A stretch of 64,000 nt of DNA. It comes from Streptomyces microflavus (GTDB taxonomy: Bacteria > Actinomycetota > Actinomycetes > Streptomycetales > Streptomycetaceae). The translations under genes and the position numbers were made by a program. A model generated the notes under the pieces. The model saw only the letters and a program-made list of their open reading frames with translations, searched no databases and was not told the DNA's origin. Positions 40,488 through 48,552 of the stretch are shown in pieces. The DNA lies in assembly GCF_014650075.1 (NCBI RefSeq), contig NZ_BMUG01000012.1:124001-188000 (forward strand), given 5' to 3'. Each line of letters begins with the position of its first letter. Within the stretch, counting starts at the first letter, position 1.

Positions 40488-40943
40488 TCAGACGAGCTCG
40501 GTGACCGTACCGCCGGCGGCGGTGATCTTCTCCTTGGCGGAGCCGGAGACGGCGTCAACCGAAACCTGCAGCGCTACGGAGATCTCGCCCTGTCCGAGGA
40601 CCTTGACGAGGTGGTTGTTGCGCACAGCGCCCTTGGCGACCAGGTCGGCCACCGTGACCTCTCCACCCTCGGGGTAGAGCGTCGAGAGCTTGTCCAGGTT
40701 CACGACCTGGTACTCCGTGCGGAACGGGTTCTTGAAGCCCTTGAGCTTCGGGAGACGCATGTGGAGGGGCATCTGGCCACCCTCGAAGCGCTCCGGAACC
40801 TGGTAACGAGCCTTCGTACCCTTGGTACCACGGCCTGCGGTCTTACCCTTGGACGCCTCACCACGACCCACACGGGTCTTGGCGGTCTTGGCGCCCGGGG
40901 CAGGCCGGAGGTTGTGGGCCTTCAGCGGGCTGTTCTCCGCCAT
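40488..40943 (-). CDS. rplO: 50S ribosomal protein L15
   Basis: 151 residues from ATG 40943. MAENSPLKAHNLRPAPGAKTAKTRVGRGEASKGKTAGRGTKG is the long basic N-terminal arm; the globular part has VNLDKLSTLYPEGGEVTVADLVAKGAV. Last gene of the rplN-rplO transcript; rpmD ends two bases upstream. Confidence 0.97.
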   Translation of the reverse strand: MAENSPLKAHNLRPAPGAKTAKTRVGRGEASKGKTAGRGTKGTKARYQVPERFEGGQMPLHMRLPKLKGFKNPFRTEYQVVNLDKLSTLYPEGGEVTVADLVAKGAVRNNHLVKVLGQGEISVALQVSVDAVSGSAKEKITAAGGTVTELV

Positions 40944-40944
40944 G

Positions 40945-41127
40945 TCAGTCAACCTCCTCAACCGTCACGAGGTGGCGGACGGTGTTGGCCATTCCGCGGA
41001 ACTCGGGGCGGTCCTCCTTGACAACCGAGTCGTTCAGGCGCTTGAGCCCGAGCGAACGCAGGGTGTCGCGGTGGTTCTGCTTGCTGCCGATGTACGACTT
41101 CGTCTGCGTGATCTTGAGGCGAGCCAT
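40945..41127 (-). CDS. rpmD: 50S ribosomal protein L30
   Basis: 60 residues from ATG 41127, overlapping the rpsE stop by one base. MARLKITQTKSYIGSKQNHRDTLRSLGLKRLNDSVV is full-length L30. Confidence 0.97.
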   Translation of the reverse strand: MARLKITQTKSYIGSKQNHRDTLRSLGLKRLNDSVVKEDRPEFRGMANTVRHLVTVEEVD

Positions 41128-41729
41128 CACACACCTGCCGCGCGAGCACGGAGCAGAGCCGCGGGGGCGACGTCCTCGAGGGGCAGACCGCGGCGGGCCG
41201 CGATCTCCTCGGGACGCTGCAGGCCCTGAAGGGCCGCCACGGTCGCGTGCACGATGTTGATCGCGTTGGACGAGCCAAGCGACTTCGACAGGATGTCGTG
41301 AACGCCGGCGCACTCCAGAACGGCGCGCACCGGGCCACCGGCGATAACGCCGGTACCGGGGGAAGCCGGCTTGAGCAGGACGACGCCCGCAGCCTTCTCG
41401 CCCGTGATCGGGTGAGGGATGGTGCCCTGGATACGCGGAACCTTGAAGAAGCTCTTCTTGGCCTCTTCGACGCCCTTGGCGATGGCCGCGGGAACTTCCT
41501 TGGCCTTGCCGTATCCGACACCGACGGTGCCGTCACCATCGCCCACCACGACCAGCGCGGTGAAGCTGAAGCGACGACCACCCTTCACAACCTTGGCGAC
41601 GCGGTTGATCGCGACGACGCGCTCGACGTACGCGGTCTTCTCGGCGGCGCTGGCGCCACCGTCACGGCCCTTCCGGTCCCGCCGCTCGCCGCCACCGGCA
41701 CCGCTTCCGCGGCGCTGGGGTCCAGCCAT
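41127..41729 (-). CDS. rpsE: 30S ribosomal protein S5
   Basis: 200 residues. The N-terminal extension MAGPQRRGSGAGGGERRDRKGRDGG is Gly/Arg-rich; the double-stranded RNA-binding-like core has VAINRVAKVVKGGRRFSFTALVVVGDGDGTVGVGYGKAKEVP, including the loop where spectinomycin-resistance changes map (KVVKGGRRF is wild type). Between rplR and rpmD. Confidence 0.97.
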   Translation of the reverse strand: MAGPQRRGSGAGGGERRDRKGRDGGASAAEKTAYVERVVAINRVAKVVKGGRRFSFTALVVVGDGDGTVGVGYGKAKEVPAAIAKGVEEAKKSFFKVPRIQGTIPHPITGEKAAGVVLLKPASPGTGVIAGGPVRAVLECAGVHDILSKSLGSSNAINIVHATVAALQGLQRPEEIAARRGLPLEDVAPAALLRARAAGV

Positions 41730-41776
41730 TGGATTTACCTCTCTCTGTTACGTCCGCTGTGCGTAGGAACCGGGGC

Positions 41777-42160
41777 TTAGAACTTCAGCCCGGCTTCACG
41801 GGCGGCGTCAGCCAGAGCGGCAATCCGCCCGGCGTACTGGTTACCACCGCGGTCAAACACGACGGCCTCGACGCCTGCGGCCTTGGCACGCTCGGCGACC
41901 AGGGCGCCGACCTGCTGGGCCTGAGCGCTCTTGTCACCCTCGCCACCACGGATCGAGGTGTCCAGGGTCGACGCCGACGCGAGCGTGTGGCCCGCGATGT
42001 CGTCGATGACCTGGGCCACGATGTGGCGGTTGGAACGCGTCACGACCAAGCGGGGACGCTCCGGCGAACCGGAGATGTGCTTGCGGACGCGGATGTGGCG
42101 GCGCTTGAGAGCGGCACGCTTGTACGCGTCGCCCTTGGCGATCTTCACACCGTATGCCAT
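41777..42160 (-). CDS. rplR: 50S ribosomal protein L18
   Basis: 127 residues: AYGVKIAKGDAYKRAALKRRHIRVRKHISGSPERPRLVV, then IDDIAGHTLASASTLD and VVFDRGGNQYAGRIAALADAAREAGLKF. It binds 5S rRNA. Two bases after rplF. Confidence 0.97.
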   Translation of the reverse strand: MAYGVKIAKGDAYKRAALKRRHIRVRKHISGSPERPRLVVTRSNRHIVAQVIDDIAGHTLASASTLDTSIRGGEGDKSAQAQQVGALVAERAKAAGVEAVVFDRGGNQYAGRIAALADAAREAGLKF

Positions 42161-42162
42161 GG

Positions 42163-42702
42163 CTACTTACCAGCCTTTCCGACCTTGCGGCGGATGACCT
42201 CGCCCGCGTACTTGACGCCCTTGGCCTTGTACGGGTCGGGCTTCCGCAGCTTGCGGATGTTGGCGGCTACCTCGCCGACCTTCTGCTTGTCGATGCCCTC
42301 GACGCTGAGCTTCGTGGGCGACTCGACCTTGAAGGTGATGCCATCCGGAGCCTCGATGAGGATCGGGTGGCTGTAGCCCAGGGCGAACTCCAGGTTGGAG
42401 CCCTTCGCCTGGACGCGGTAACCGACACCGCTGATCTCGAGCGCCTTGCTGTAACCCGTGGTCACACCGGTGATCATGTTCGCCACCAGCGTGCGGGACA
42501 GGCCGTGGAGGGCCTTGTTCTGACGCTCGTCGTTCGGGCGGGAGACGTTGAGCACGCCGTCCTCACCCTTGGAGACCTCGATCGGCGCGGCAACGGTGTG
42601 CGTGAGGGAACCCTTGGGGCCCTTCACGGCGACCGTACGGCCATCGATGGTGACGTCCACACCGGCGGGAACCTGGATGGGGAGCTTGCCGATTCGCGAC
42701 AT
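42163..42702 (-). CDS. rplF: 50S ribosomal protein L6
   Basis: 179 residues with two alpha/beta repeats: MSRIGKLPIQVPAGVDVTIDG and the C-terminal FKVESPTKLSVEGIDKQKVGEVAANIRKLRKPDPYKAKGVKY. It sits near the sarcin-ricin loop. Confidence 0.98.
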   Translation of the reverse strand: MSRIGKLPIQVPAGVDVTIDGRTVAVKGPKGSLTHTVAAPIEVSKGEDGVLNVSRPNDERQNKALHGLSRTLVANMITGVTTGYSKALEISGVGYRVQAKGSNLEFALGYSHPILIEAPDGITFKVESPTKLSVEGIDKQKVGEVAANIRKLRKPDPYKAKGVKYAGEVIRRKVGKAGK

Positions 42703-42723
42703 GAGCTTTCCTTCCTTTCCCGA

Positions 42724-43122
42724 CTACCAGACGTAGGCGAGGACTTCCCCACCTACGCCCTTCTTGCCTGCCTGCTGGCCGGTCAGGAGGCCGTGGGACG
42801 TGGAGATGATCGCCACGCCCAGACCGCCGAGGACCTTCGGCAGGTTGGTGGACTTTGCGTATACACGCAGACCCGGCTTCGAAATCCGCTTGATGCCGGC
42901 GATCGAGCGCTCGCGGTTCGGGCCGAACTTCAGCTCGAGGACGAGGTTCTTGCCGACCTCGGCGTCCTCGACCTTCCAGCCGGTGATGAAGCCCTCCTGC
43001 TGGAGGATCTCCGCGATGTGCGACTTGATCTTGCTGTGCGGCATCGAGACATCGTCGTGATATGCCGAGTTCGCGTTACGCAGACGCGTGAGCATGTCTG
43101 CGATGGGATCAGTCATGGTCAT
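42724..43122 (-). CDS. rpsH: 30S ribosomal protein S8
   Basis: 132 residues: TMTDPIADMLTRLRNANSAYHDDVSMPHSKIKSHIAEILQQEGFI, and the signature AIISTSHGLLTGQQAGKKGVGGEVLAYVW. It organises the 16S central domain. A 223-base gap with hairpins separates it from rpsZ, unusually long inside this operon. Confidence 0.98.
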   Translation of the reverse strand: MTMTDPIADMLTRLRNANSAYHDDVSMPHSKIKSHIAEILQQEGFITGWKVEDAEVGKNLVLELKFGPNRERSIAGIKRISKPGLRVYAKSTNLPKVLGGLGVAIISTSHGLLTGQQAGKKGVGGEVLAYVW

Positions 43123-43345
43123 GAGTTGGCCTTCGGCCTCTCTCGCCGGGGTTTCCTGTATGCGCCATCCCTCTCCCCACTCAGTGGCGGGACGGGTGCG
43201 GTGCGGGGACCTACGGCGTAGTAAGTCGGTCTTGGGCGGCAGGCGCCCAACCCTTCAAGCCTACGGCATGAAAGGAGGGGCTCCTGCCGACCAGATACTT
43301 ACCGAGAGTCTCCGGAACTTCCCTTTGCCCGAGGGCAGAGGGGAG
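43123..43345 (-). other. Structured 223-base gap between rpsZ and rpsH
   Basis: No gene. Inverted repeats TTGGGCG-N5-CGCCCAA (43232-43250) and CCCTTTGCCC/GGGCAGAGGG (43321-43342, one mismatch) flank an AGGAGGGGCTCC palindromic piece. In other bacteria S8 represses the spc operon by binding its mRNA; this spacer is a possible site for such control or for an internal promoter. Confidence 0.4.
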
Positions 43346-43531
43346 TTACCAGGAGCTCTTGGTCACGCCCGGCAGCTCGCCACGGTGAGCCATCTCACGA
43401 AGGCACACGCGGCACAGGCCGAACTTGCGGTAGACGGAGTGGGGCCGGCCGCAGCGCTGGCAGCGGGTGTACCCGCGAACGCCGAACTTCGGCTTACGGG
43501 CGGCCTTAGCGATCAGAGCCTTCTTCGCCAC
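43346..43531 (-). CDS. rpsZ: 30S ribosomal protein S14, zinc-binding type Z
   Basis: 61 residues: MAKKALIAKAARKPKFGVRGYTRCQRCGRPHSVYRKFGLCRVCLREMAHRGELPGVTKSSW in two parts, with zinc ligands in RCQRCG and LCRVCL. The short C+ form is used in zinc-replete cells; streptomycetes usually keep a zinc-free copy elsewhere. Confidence 0.97.
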   Translation of the reverse strand: MAKKALIAKAARKPKFGVRGYTRCQRCGRPHSVYRKFGLCRVCLREMAHRGELPGVTKSSW

Positions 43532-43533
43532 GG

Positions 43534-44091
43534 TCAGTTCTCCTTGAACGGGAAGCCGAGGTGACGAAGGAGGGCACGACCCTCGTCGTCGTTGGTCGCC
43601 GTGGTGACCACGGTGATGTCCATGCCCCGGACCCGGTCGATCTTGTCCTGGTCGATCTCGTGGAACATGACCTGCTCCGTGAGACCGAAGGTGTAGTTGC
43701 CACGGCCGTCGAACTGCTTCGGCGACAGGCCACGGAAGTCACGGATACGCGGCAGCGCGAGCGACAGCGTACGGTCCAGGAACTCCCACATCCGGTCACC
43801 ACGGAGGGTGACGTGGCAGCCGATCGGCTGGCCCTCGCGCAGCTTGAACTGCGCGATGGACTTGCGGGCCTTGGTGACGGCCGGCTTCTGGCCGGTGATC
43901 GTGGTGAGGTCCTTGACGGCCCCGTCGATCAGCTTGGAGTCGCGGGCGGCGTCGCCCACACCCATGTTGACCACGATCTTGACCAGACCGGGAACCTGCA
44001 TGACGTTCTCGTACGAGAACTCCTCACGCAGCTTGCCGGCGATTTCCTCGCGGTAGCGCGTCTTGAGACGCGGCGCAGTGGTGGCAGTCAT
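43534..44091 (-). CDS. rplE: 50S ribosomal protein L5
   Basis: 185 residues: RLKTRYREEIAGKLREEFSYENVMQVPGLVKIVVNMGVGDA and ALPRIRDFRGLSPKQFDGRGNYTFGLTEQVMFHEID. It binds 5S rRNA and touches P-site tRNA. One-base overlap with rplX. Confidence 0.98.
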   Translation of the reverse strand: MTATTAPRLKTRYREEIAGKLREEFSYENVMQVPGLVKIVVNMGVGDAARDSKLIDGAVKDLTTITGQKPAVTKARKSIAQFKLREGQPIGCHVTLRGDRMWEFLDRTLSLALPRIRDFRGLSPKQFDGRGNYTFGLTEQVMFHEIDQDKIDRVRGMDITVVTTATNDDEGRALLRHLGFPFKEN

Positions 44092-44414
44092 CAGATGTCC
44101 TCACCGGTCCGCTTGGCAACGCGGATCTTGTTGCCCTCGTCGTCAAAGCGGTAGCCGACGCGGGTGACAACCTTGTTGCCGTCCTTCTCCACGACCAGCT
44201 GAACGTTGCTGATGTGGATCGGGGCCTCGGTGGTGACAATGCCACCCGTCTGCGAACCGCGAGCCGTCTGACCGGCCTTGGTGTGCTTCTTGACCCGGTT
44301 GACACCCTCGACGAGGACGCGGTCCTGAGCGGGGTAGGCCACGATGACCTTGCCCTGCTTGCCCTTGTCCTTACCGGTGATGACCTGGACCAGGTCGCCC
44401 TTCTTGATCTTCAT
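44091..44414 (-). CDS. rplX: 50S ribosomal protein L24
   Basis: 107 residues with the KOW motif KIKKGDLVQVITGKDKGKQGKVIVAYP. Early 23S assembly initiator. Two bases after rplN. Confidence 0.97.
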   Translation of the reverse strand: MKIKKGDLVQVITGKDKGKQGKVIVAYPAQDRVLVEGVNRVKKHTKAGQTARGSQTGGIVTTEAPIHISNVQLVVEKDGNKVVTRVGYRFDDEGNKIRVAKRTGEDI

Positions 44415-44416
44415 GC

Positions 44417-44785
44417 TTACAGCACCTCCGGCGCGAGCGAGATGATCTTCATGAACTTCTTCTCGCGCAGCTCCCGGCCCACCGGGCCGAAGATGCGGGT
44501 GCCGCGGGGGTCGCCGTCGTTCTTCAGAATGACGGCAGCGTTCTCGTCGAAGCGGATGTACGAGCCATCCTGACGACGACGCTCCTTGACGGTGCGAACG
44601 ATGACGGCCTTGACGACGTCACCCTTCTTCACGTTGCCACCGGGGATCGCGTCCTTGACGGTGGCGACGATGACGTCACCGATACCCGCGTAGCGGCGAC
44701 CCGAGCCACCGAGAACACGAATGGTGAGAATTTCCTTCGCACCCGTGTTGTCGGCGACGCGCAGTCGCGACTCCTGCTGGATCAC
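44417..44785 (-). CDS. rplN: 50S ribosomal protein L14
   Basis: 122 residues: MIQQESRLRVADNTGAKEILTIRVLGGSGRRYAGIGDVIVATVKDAIPGGNVKKGDVVKAV, shown in overlapping motif form RLRVADNTGAKEI and GIGDVIVATVKDAIPGG. First gene of the spc unit, preceded by a 12-bp hairpin that separates it from rpsQ. Confidence 0.98.
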   Translation of the reverse strand: MIQQESRLRVADNTGAKEILTIRVLGGSGRRYAGIGDVIVATVKDAIPGGNVKKGDVVKAVIVRTVKERRRQDGSYIRFDENAAVILKNDGDPRGTRIFGPVGRELREKKFMKIISLAPEVL

Positions 44786-44818
44786 GTCTATCTCCTGATC
44801 GTCTGCCGGTTCCCGGCG

Positions 44819-44846
44819 GGTGCCTCTCCGTTACCGGAGAGGCACC
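44819..44846 (-). terminator. Hairpin at the S10/spc boundary (rpsQ-rplN)
   Basis: GGTGCCTCTCCG (44819-44830) pairs perfectly with CGGAGAGGCACC (44835-44846), TTAC loop. It starts 48 bases after rpsQ and ends 34 before rplN. It is a probable (partial) terminator between the S10 and spc units. Confidence 0.65.
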
Positions 44847-44893
44847 TCACCGAGCCTGGCGGAACTGACCTGATGGGGAATGCCCCTCAGGAA

Positions 44894-45181
44894 TTACTTG
44901 GCCTTCTCGAGGATCTCGACGATGCGCCAGCGCTTCGAGGCCGACAGCGGACGCGTCTCCATGATGATGACGCGGTCGCCGACGCCCGCCGAGTTCTGCT
45001 CGTCGTGGGCCTTGAGCTTGTTCGTACGGCGGATGACCTTGCCGTACAGGGCGTGCTTCACGCGGTCCTCGACAGCGACGACGACGGTCTTGTCCATCTT
45101 GTCGCTGACGACGAGACCCTCACGGGTCTTGCGGAAGCCGCGCTCGGTCTTGCTGGTCTCAGTCACAGTCTTCTCGCTCAT
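44894..45181 (-). CDS. rpsQ: 30S ribosomal protein S17
   Basis: 95 residues: an N-terminal extension (MSEKTVTETSKTERGFRKT) then the OB fold KTREGLVVSDKMDKTVVVAVEDRVKHALYGKVIRR and CRxxE-like METRPLSASKRWRIVEIL. Last gene of the S10 unit; one-base overlap with rpmC. Confidence 0.97.
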   Translation of the reverse strand: MSEKTVTETSKTERGFRKTREGLVVSDKMDKTVVVAVEDRVKHALYGKVIRRTNKLKAHDEQNSAGVGDRVIIMETRPLSASKRWRIVEILEKAK

Positions 45182-45405
45182 CAGACGCTCTCCACCGTCT
45201 CGATGCCGAGCTCGCGCTCGCGCATCAGGGTGTAGATCCGGGCGATGTCCTTACGGACGGACTTGAGCCGGCCGTGGTTCTCGAGCTGACCCGTCGCCGC
45301 CTGGAAGCGGAGATTGAACAGCTCTTCCTTGGCTTCGCGGAGCTTGTTGAGGAGCTCCTCGTCGCCCAGCTCGCGCAGCTCGGACGCCTTGGTACCGGCC
45401 GACAT
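45181..45405 (-). CDS. rpmC: 50S ribosomal protein L29
   Basis: 74 residues from ATG 45405, which overlaps the rplP stop by one base; a GTG one codon upstream is less likely. SAGTKASELRELGDEELLNKLREAKEELFNLRFQAATGQLENHGRL is the helical hairpin. It lies at the exit tunnel near trigger factor. Confidence 0.97.
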   Translation of the reverse strand: MSAGTKASELRELGDEELLNKLREAKEELFNLRFQAATGQLENHGRLKSVRKDIARIYTLMRERELGIETVESV

Positions 45406-45824
45406 CACGACTCACCTGCCTCGCGCCGAACGATCCGGCACTTCATCGGAAGCTTGTGAGCAGCGCGGGTGAGCGCCTCACGAGCAATCTTCTCGTTCGG
45501 GTAGGACAGCTCGAACATCACCCGACCCGGCTTGACGTTCGCGATCCACCACTCGGGAGAACCCTTACCGGAACCCATGCGGGTCTCGGCAGGCTTCTTC
45601 GTCAGGGGACGGTCCGGGTAGATGTTGATCCAGACCTTGCCGCCACGCTTGATGTGACGGGTCATCGCGATACGAGCGGACTCGATCTGACGGTTCGTCA
45701 CGTACGCCGGGGTCAGCGCCTGGATGCCGTACTCGCCGAACGCAACCTGCGTGCCACCCTTGGACATACCGCTGCGCTTCGGGTGGTGCTGCTTGCGGTG
45801 CTTGACCCTACGGGGGATCAGCAT
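45405..45824 (-). CDS. rplP: 50S ribosomal protein L16
   Basis: 139 residues: MLIPRRVKHRKQHHPKRSGMSKGGTQVAFGEYGIQAL, then IESARIAMTRHIKRGGKVWINIYPDRPLTKKPAETRMGSGKGSPEWW. It contacts the elbow of A-site tRNA. Confidence 0.98.
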   Translation of the reverse strand: MLIPRRVKHRKQHHPKRSGMSKGGTQVAFGEYGIQALTPAYVTNRQIESARIAMTRHIKRGGKVWINIYPDRPLTKKPAETRMGSGKGSPEWWIANVKPGRVMFELSYPNEKIAREALTRAAHKLPMKCRIVRREAGES

Positions 45825-45829
45825 TTCGG

Positions 45830-46669
45830 TCAGGCCTCCGTTCCGGTGCTCTCGGCAGCCGGAGCAGCGGCGGCGGGAGCGTCGGCCTTGGGGGCCTCGG
45901 CTGCCGGCGACTGCTGCGGCTTACGGCCGCGACCGCCACGCTCGCCACCACGGCCGCCACCACGGCCGGCCGGGCGGTCGGTGCCGCCACGAGCCGGACG
46001 GTTGCCGGCGCGGGCCGCTGCGTTCTCGGCGCGAACCTCGGCGATGTTCTTGACGTCGCCCTTGTAGATCCAGACCTTCACGCCGATGCGGCCGAAGGTC
46101 GTCTTGGCCTCGAAGAAGCCGTAGTCGACGTTCGCACGGAGCGTGTGCAGGGGCACGCGGCCCTCGCGGTAGAACTCCGAGCGGGACATCTCGGCGCCGC
46201 CGAGGCGACCGCCGCACTGGATCTTGATGCCCTTGGCGCCGGCCTTCATCGAGCTCTGCATGCTCTTACGCATCGCACGACGGAAGGAGACGCGGGAGGA
46301 GAGCTGCTCGGCGACGGCCTGGGCCACCAGCTGAGCGTCCACCTCGGGGTTCTTGACCTCGAGGATGTTCAGCTGGACCTGCTTGCCGGTCAGCTTCTCC
46401 AGCTCGCCGCGGATGCGATCGGCCTCGGCGCCACGGCGACCGATGACGATGCCCGGACGGGCGGTGTGGATGTCGACCCGGACGCGGTCGCGGGTGCGCT
46501 CGATCTCAACCTTCGAGATGCCGGCGCGCTCCATGCCCTTCGTCATCATGCGACGAATGGCGACGTCTTCCTTGACGTAGTCCGAGTACAGCTTGTCGGC
46601 GTACCAACGGGACTTGAAGTCCGTGGTAATGCCGAGCCGGAACCCATGCGGGTTAACCTTCTGGCCCAT
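45830..46669 (-). CDS. rpsC: 30S ribosomal protein S3
   Basis: 279 residues. The KH domain is around GIVIGRRGAEADRIRGELEKLTGKQVQLNILEV (about 80-112); the C-terminal domain has IKIQCGGRLGGAEMSRSEFYREGRVPLHTLRA. After residue 212 comes a Gly/Arg/Ala/Pro-rich extension absent in E. coli (233 residues) but usual in streptomycetes. It is part of the mRNA-entry helicase site. Confidence 0.97.
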   Translation of the reverse strand: MGQKVNPHGFRLGITTDFKSRWYADKLYSDYVKEDVAIRRMMTKGMERAGISKVEIERTRDRVRVDIHTARPGIVIGRRGAEADRIRGELEKLTGKQVQLNILEVKNPEVDAQLVAQAVAEQLSSRVSFRRAMRKSMQSSMKAGAKGIKIQCGGRLGGAEMSRSEFYREGRVPLHTLRANVDYGFFEAKTTFGRIGVKVWIYKGDVKNIAEVRAENAAARAGNRPARGGTDRPAGRGGGRGGERGGRGRKPQQSPAAEAPKADAPAAAAPAAESTGTEA

Positions 46670-47016
46670 TACCGGGTTCCTTCCTTGCTGCTGACGACCA
46701 CGGTGATGTGGCTGGTCCGCTTACGGATCCGGTAGGCACGGCCCTGAGCACGCGGTCGGAACCGCTTCAGGGTCGGGCCCTCGTCCACGTACGCCTCGCT
46801 GATGACCAGCGAAGAGGCGTCAGGGTGGTCGTAGTTGTGTGCAGCGTTGGCAATGGCGCTGTCCAGCACCTTGCCAACCGGCACGCTCGCGGCCTGCGGG
46901 GCGAAACGCAGGACCGCCTGAGCCTCCGTGGCATCCATGCCACGGATGAGGTCCACCACTCGGCGGGCCTTCATGGGCGTGACGCGGATGTACCGCGCCT
47001 GGGCCCTGGCTTCCAT
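46669..47016 (-). CDS. rplV: 50S ribosomal protein L22
   Basis: 115 residues from ATG 47016, chosen because AAGGGA lies seven bases upstream and homologues start MEARAQARYIRVTPMKARRVVDLIRG. The tunnel loop is in GPTLKRFRPRAQGRAYRIRKRTSHITVVV, wild-type length for macrolide sensitivity. TAATG overlap with rpsC. Confidence 0.96.
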   Translation of the reverse strand: MEARAQARYIRVTPMKARRVVDLIRGMDATEAQAVLRFAPQAASVPVGKVLDSAIANAAHNYDHPDASSLVISEAYVDEGPTLKRFRPRAQGRAYRIRKRTSHITVVVSSKEGTR

Positions 47017-47058
47017 GGTTGTCCCTTCGGTGTGAGTCATAGTCGTTTCCACCCCGCG

Positions 47059-47340
47059 CTAGCGGCGCTTCGACTTCCGGTCGTCCTTGACGTGGCCGCG
47101 GAAGGTGCGAGTCGGCGAGAACTCGCCGAGCTTGTGGCCGACCATCGACTCGGTGACGAACACCGGGACGTGGATCTTGCCGTTGTGCACCGCGATGGTG
47201 TGACCCAGCATGGCCGGGATGATCATCGAGCGACGGGACCAGGTCTTGATGACGTTCTTGGTGCCAGCTTCGTTCTGGACGTCCACCTTCTTGACGAGGT
47301 GGCCGTCGACGAAGGGCCCCTTCTTGAGACTGCGCGGCAT
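47059..47340 (-). CDS. rpsS: 30S ribosomal protein S19
   Basis: 93 residues: MPRSLKKGPFVDGHLVKKVD and TWSRRSMIIPAMLGHTIAVHNGKIHVPVFVTESMVGHKLGEFSPTR. It pairs with S13 in the head. 42 bases upstream of rplV. Confidence 0.98.
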   Translation of the reverse strand: MPRSLKKGPFVDGHLVKKVDVQNEAGTKNVIKTWSRRSMIIPAMLGHTIAVHNGKIHVPVFVTESMVGHKLGEFSPTRTFRGHVKDDRKSKRR

Positions 47341-47352
47341 CTAAACCCGCTC

Positions 47353-48189
47353 CTAGCGCTTCTTGTTCGTCTTGCGGCGGCGGACGATGTACTTGCTCGA
47401 TGCCTTCTTCGGCGAGCGCGTACGACCTTCCTTCTGACCCCACGGCGAGACCGGGTGACGTCCACCGGAGGTCTTGCCTTCACCACCACCGTGCGGGTGG
47501 TCAACCGGGTTCATCGCGACACCGCGGACGGAAGGACGAACGCCCTTCCAGCGCATACGGCCGGCCTTGCCCCAGTTGATGTTCGACTGCTCGGCGTTGC
47601 CGACCTCACCGATCGTGGCGCGGCAGCGGGCGTCGACCAGCCGGATCTCACCGGACGGCATACGAAGGTGGGCCATGGTGCCCTCCTTCGCCAGCAGCTG
47701 CACGGAGGCACCCGCGGAACGGGCGAACTTCGCGCCGCCGCCGGGCCGCAGCTCGATGGCGTGGATGGTCGTACCGACCGGGATGTTGCGCAGCGCCAGG
47801 TTGTTGCCCGGCTTGATGTCTGCGGCCGGACCGTTCTCGACGCGGTCACCCTGCGCCAGGCCACGCGGGGCGACGATGTAACGCTTCTCGCCGTCCGCGT
47901 AGTGGAGCAGCGCGATGCGCGCGGTGCGGTTCGGGTCGTACTCGATGTGCGCGACCTTGGCCGGCACGCCGTCCTTGTCGTGACGACGGAAGTCGATCAC
48001 GCGGTAGGCGCGCTTGTGTCCGCCACCCTGGTGGCGAACGGTGATCCGGCCGGTGTTGTTACGGCCGCCCTTGCTGTGCAGGGGGCGGACCAGCGACTTC
48101 TCCGGCGTGGACCGCGTGATCTCGACAAAGTCGGCGACGCTGGAGCCACGACGGCCCGGGGTCGTCGGCTTGTACTTGCGGATACCCAT
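47353..48189 (-). CDS. rplB: 50S ribosomal protein L2
   Basis: 278 residues: MGIRKYKPTTPGRRGSSVADFVEITRSTPEKSLVRPL, SAGASVQLLAKEGTMAHLRMPSGE and the C-terminal VAMNPVDHPHGGGEGKTSGGRHPVSPWGQKEGRTR, with the conserved His in DHPHGGGEG near the peptidyl-transferase centre. Confidence 0.98.
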   Translation of the reverse strand: MGIRKYKPTTPGRRGSSVADFVEITRSTPEKSLVRPLHSKGGRNNTGRITVRHQGGGHKRAYRVIDFRRHDKDGVPAKVAHIEYDPNRTARIALLHYADGEKRYIVAPRGLAQGDRVENGPAADIKPGNNLALRNIPVGTTIHAIELRPGGGAKFARSAGASVQLLAKEGTMAHLRMPSGEIRLVDARCRATIGEVGNAEQSNINWGKAGRMRWKGVRPSVRGVAMNPVDHPHGGGEGKTSGGRHPVSPWGQKEGRTRSPKKASSKYIVRRRKTNKKR

Positions 48190-48228
48190 TTCTCAGTCCT
48201 CGTCCGATTCCGGACGACTCGACCTCCG

Positions 48229-48552
48229 CTAGGAGGTCGGGCCGCCGAAGATGTCGATTCGGTCGCCCTCAGCGAGGGTCACGATGGCGCGCTTCGTGTC
48301 GGAGCGCTTGCCGAAACCGGTCTTGGTGCGCTTGCGCTTACCCTGCCGGTTGATCGTGTTGACCCCGGTGACCTTGACCGAGAAGACCGCTTCCACAGCC
48401 TGCTTGATCTGGGTCTTGTTGGAGCCGGGCGCGACGATGAACGTGTACTTGTTCTCGTCGAGCAACGCGTAGCTCTTCTCGGAGACCACGGGCTTGACGA
48501 GAACGTCACGCGGGTCCGAGTACGTCTTGCTGGTAACGGTCGCCTCGCTCAT
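48229..48552 (-). CDS. rplW: 50S ribosomal protein L23
   Basis: 107 residues: DPRDVLVKPVVSEKSYALLDENKYTFIVAPGSNKTQIKQAVEAVFSVKV. It is the tunnel-exit docking site for SRP and trigger factor. One-base overlap with rplD. Confidence 0.97.
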   Translation of the reverse strand: MSEATVTSKTYSDPRDVLVKPVVSEKSYALLDENKYTFIVAPGSNKTQIKQAVEAVFSVKVTGVNTINRQGKRKRTKTGFGKRSDTKRAIVTLAEGDRIDIFGGPTS

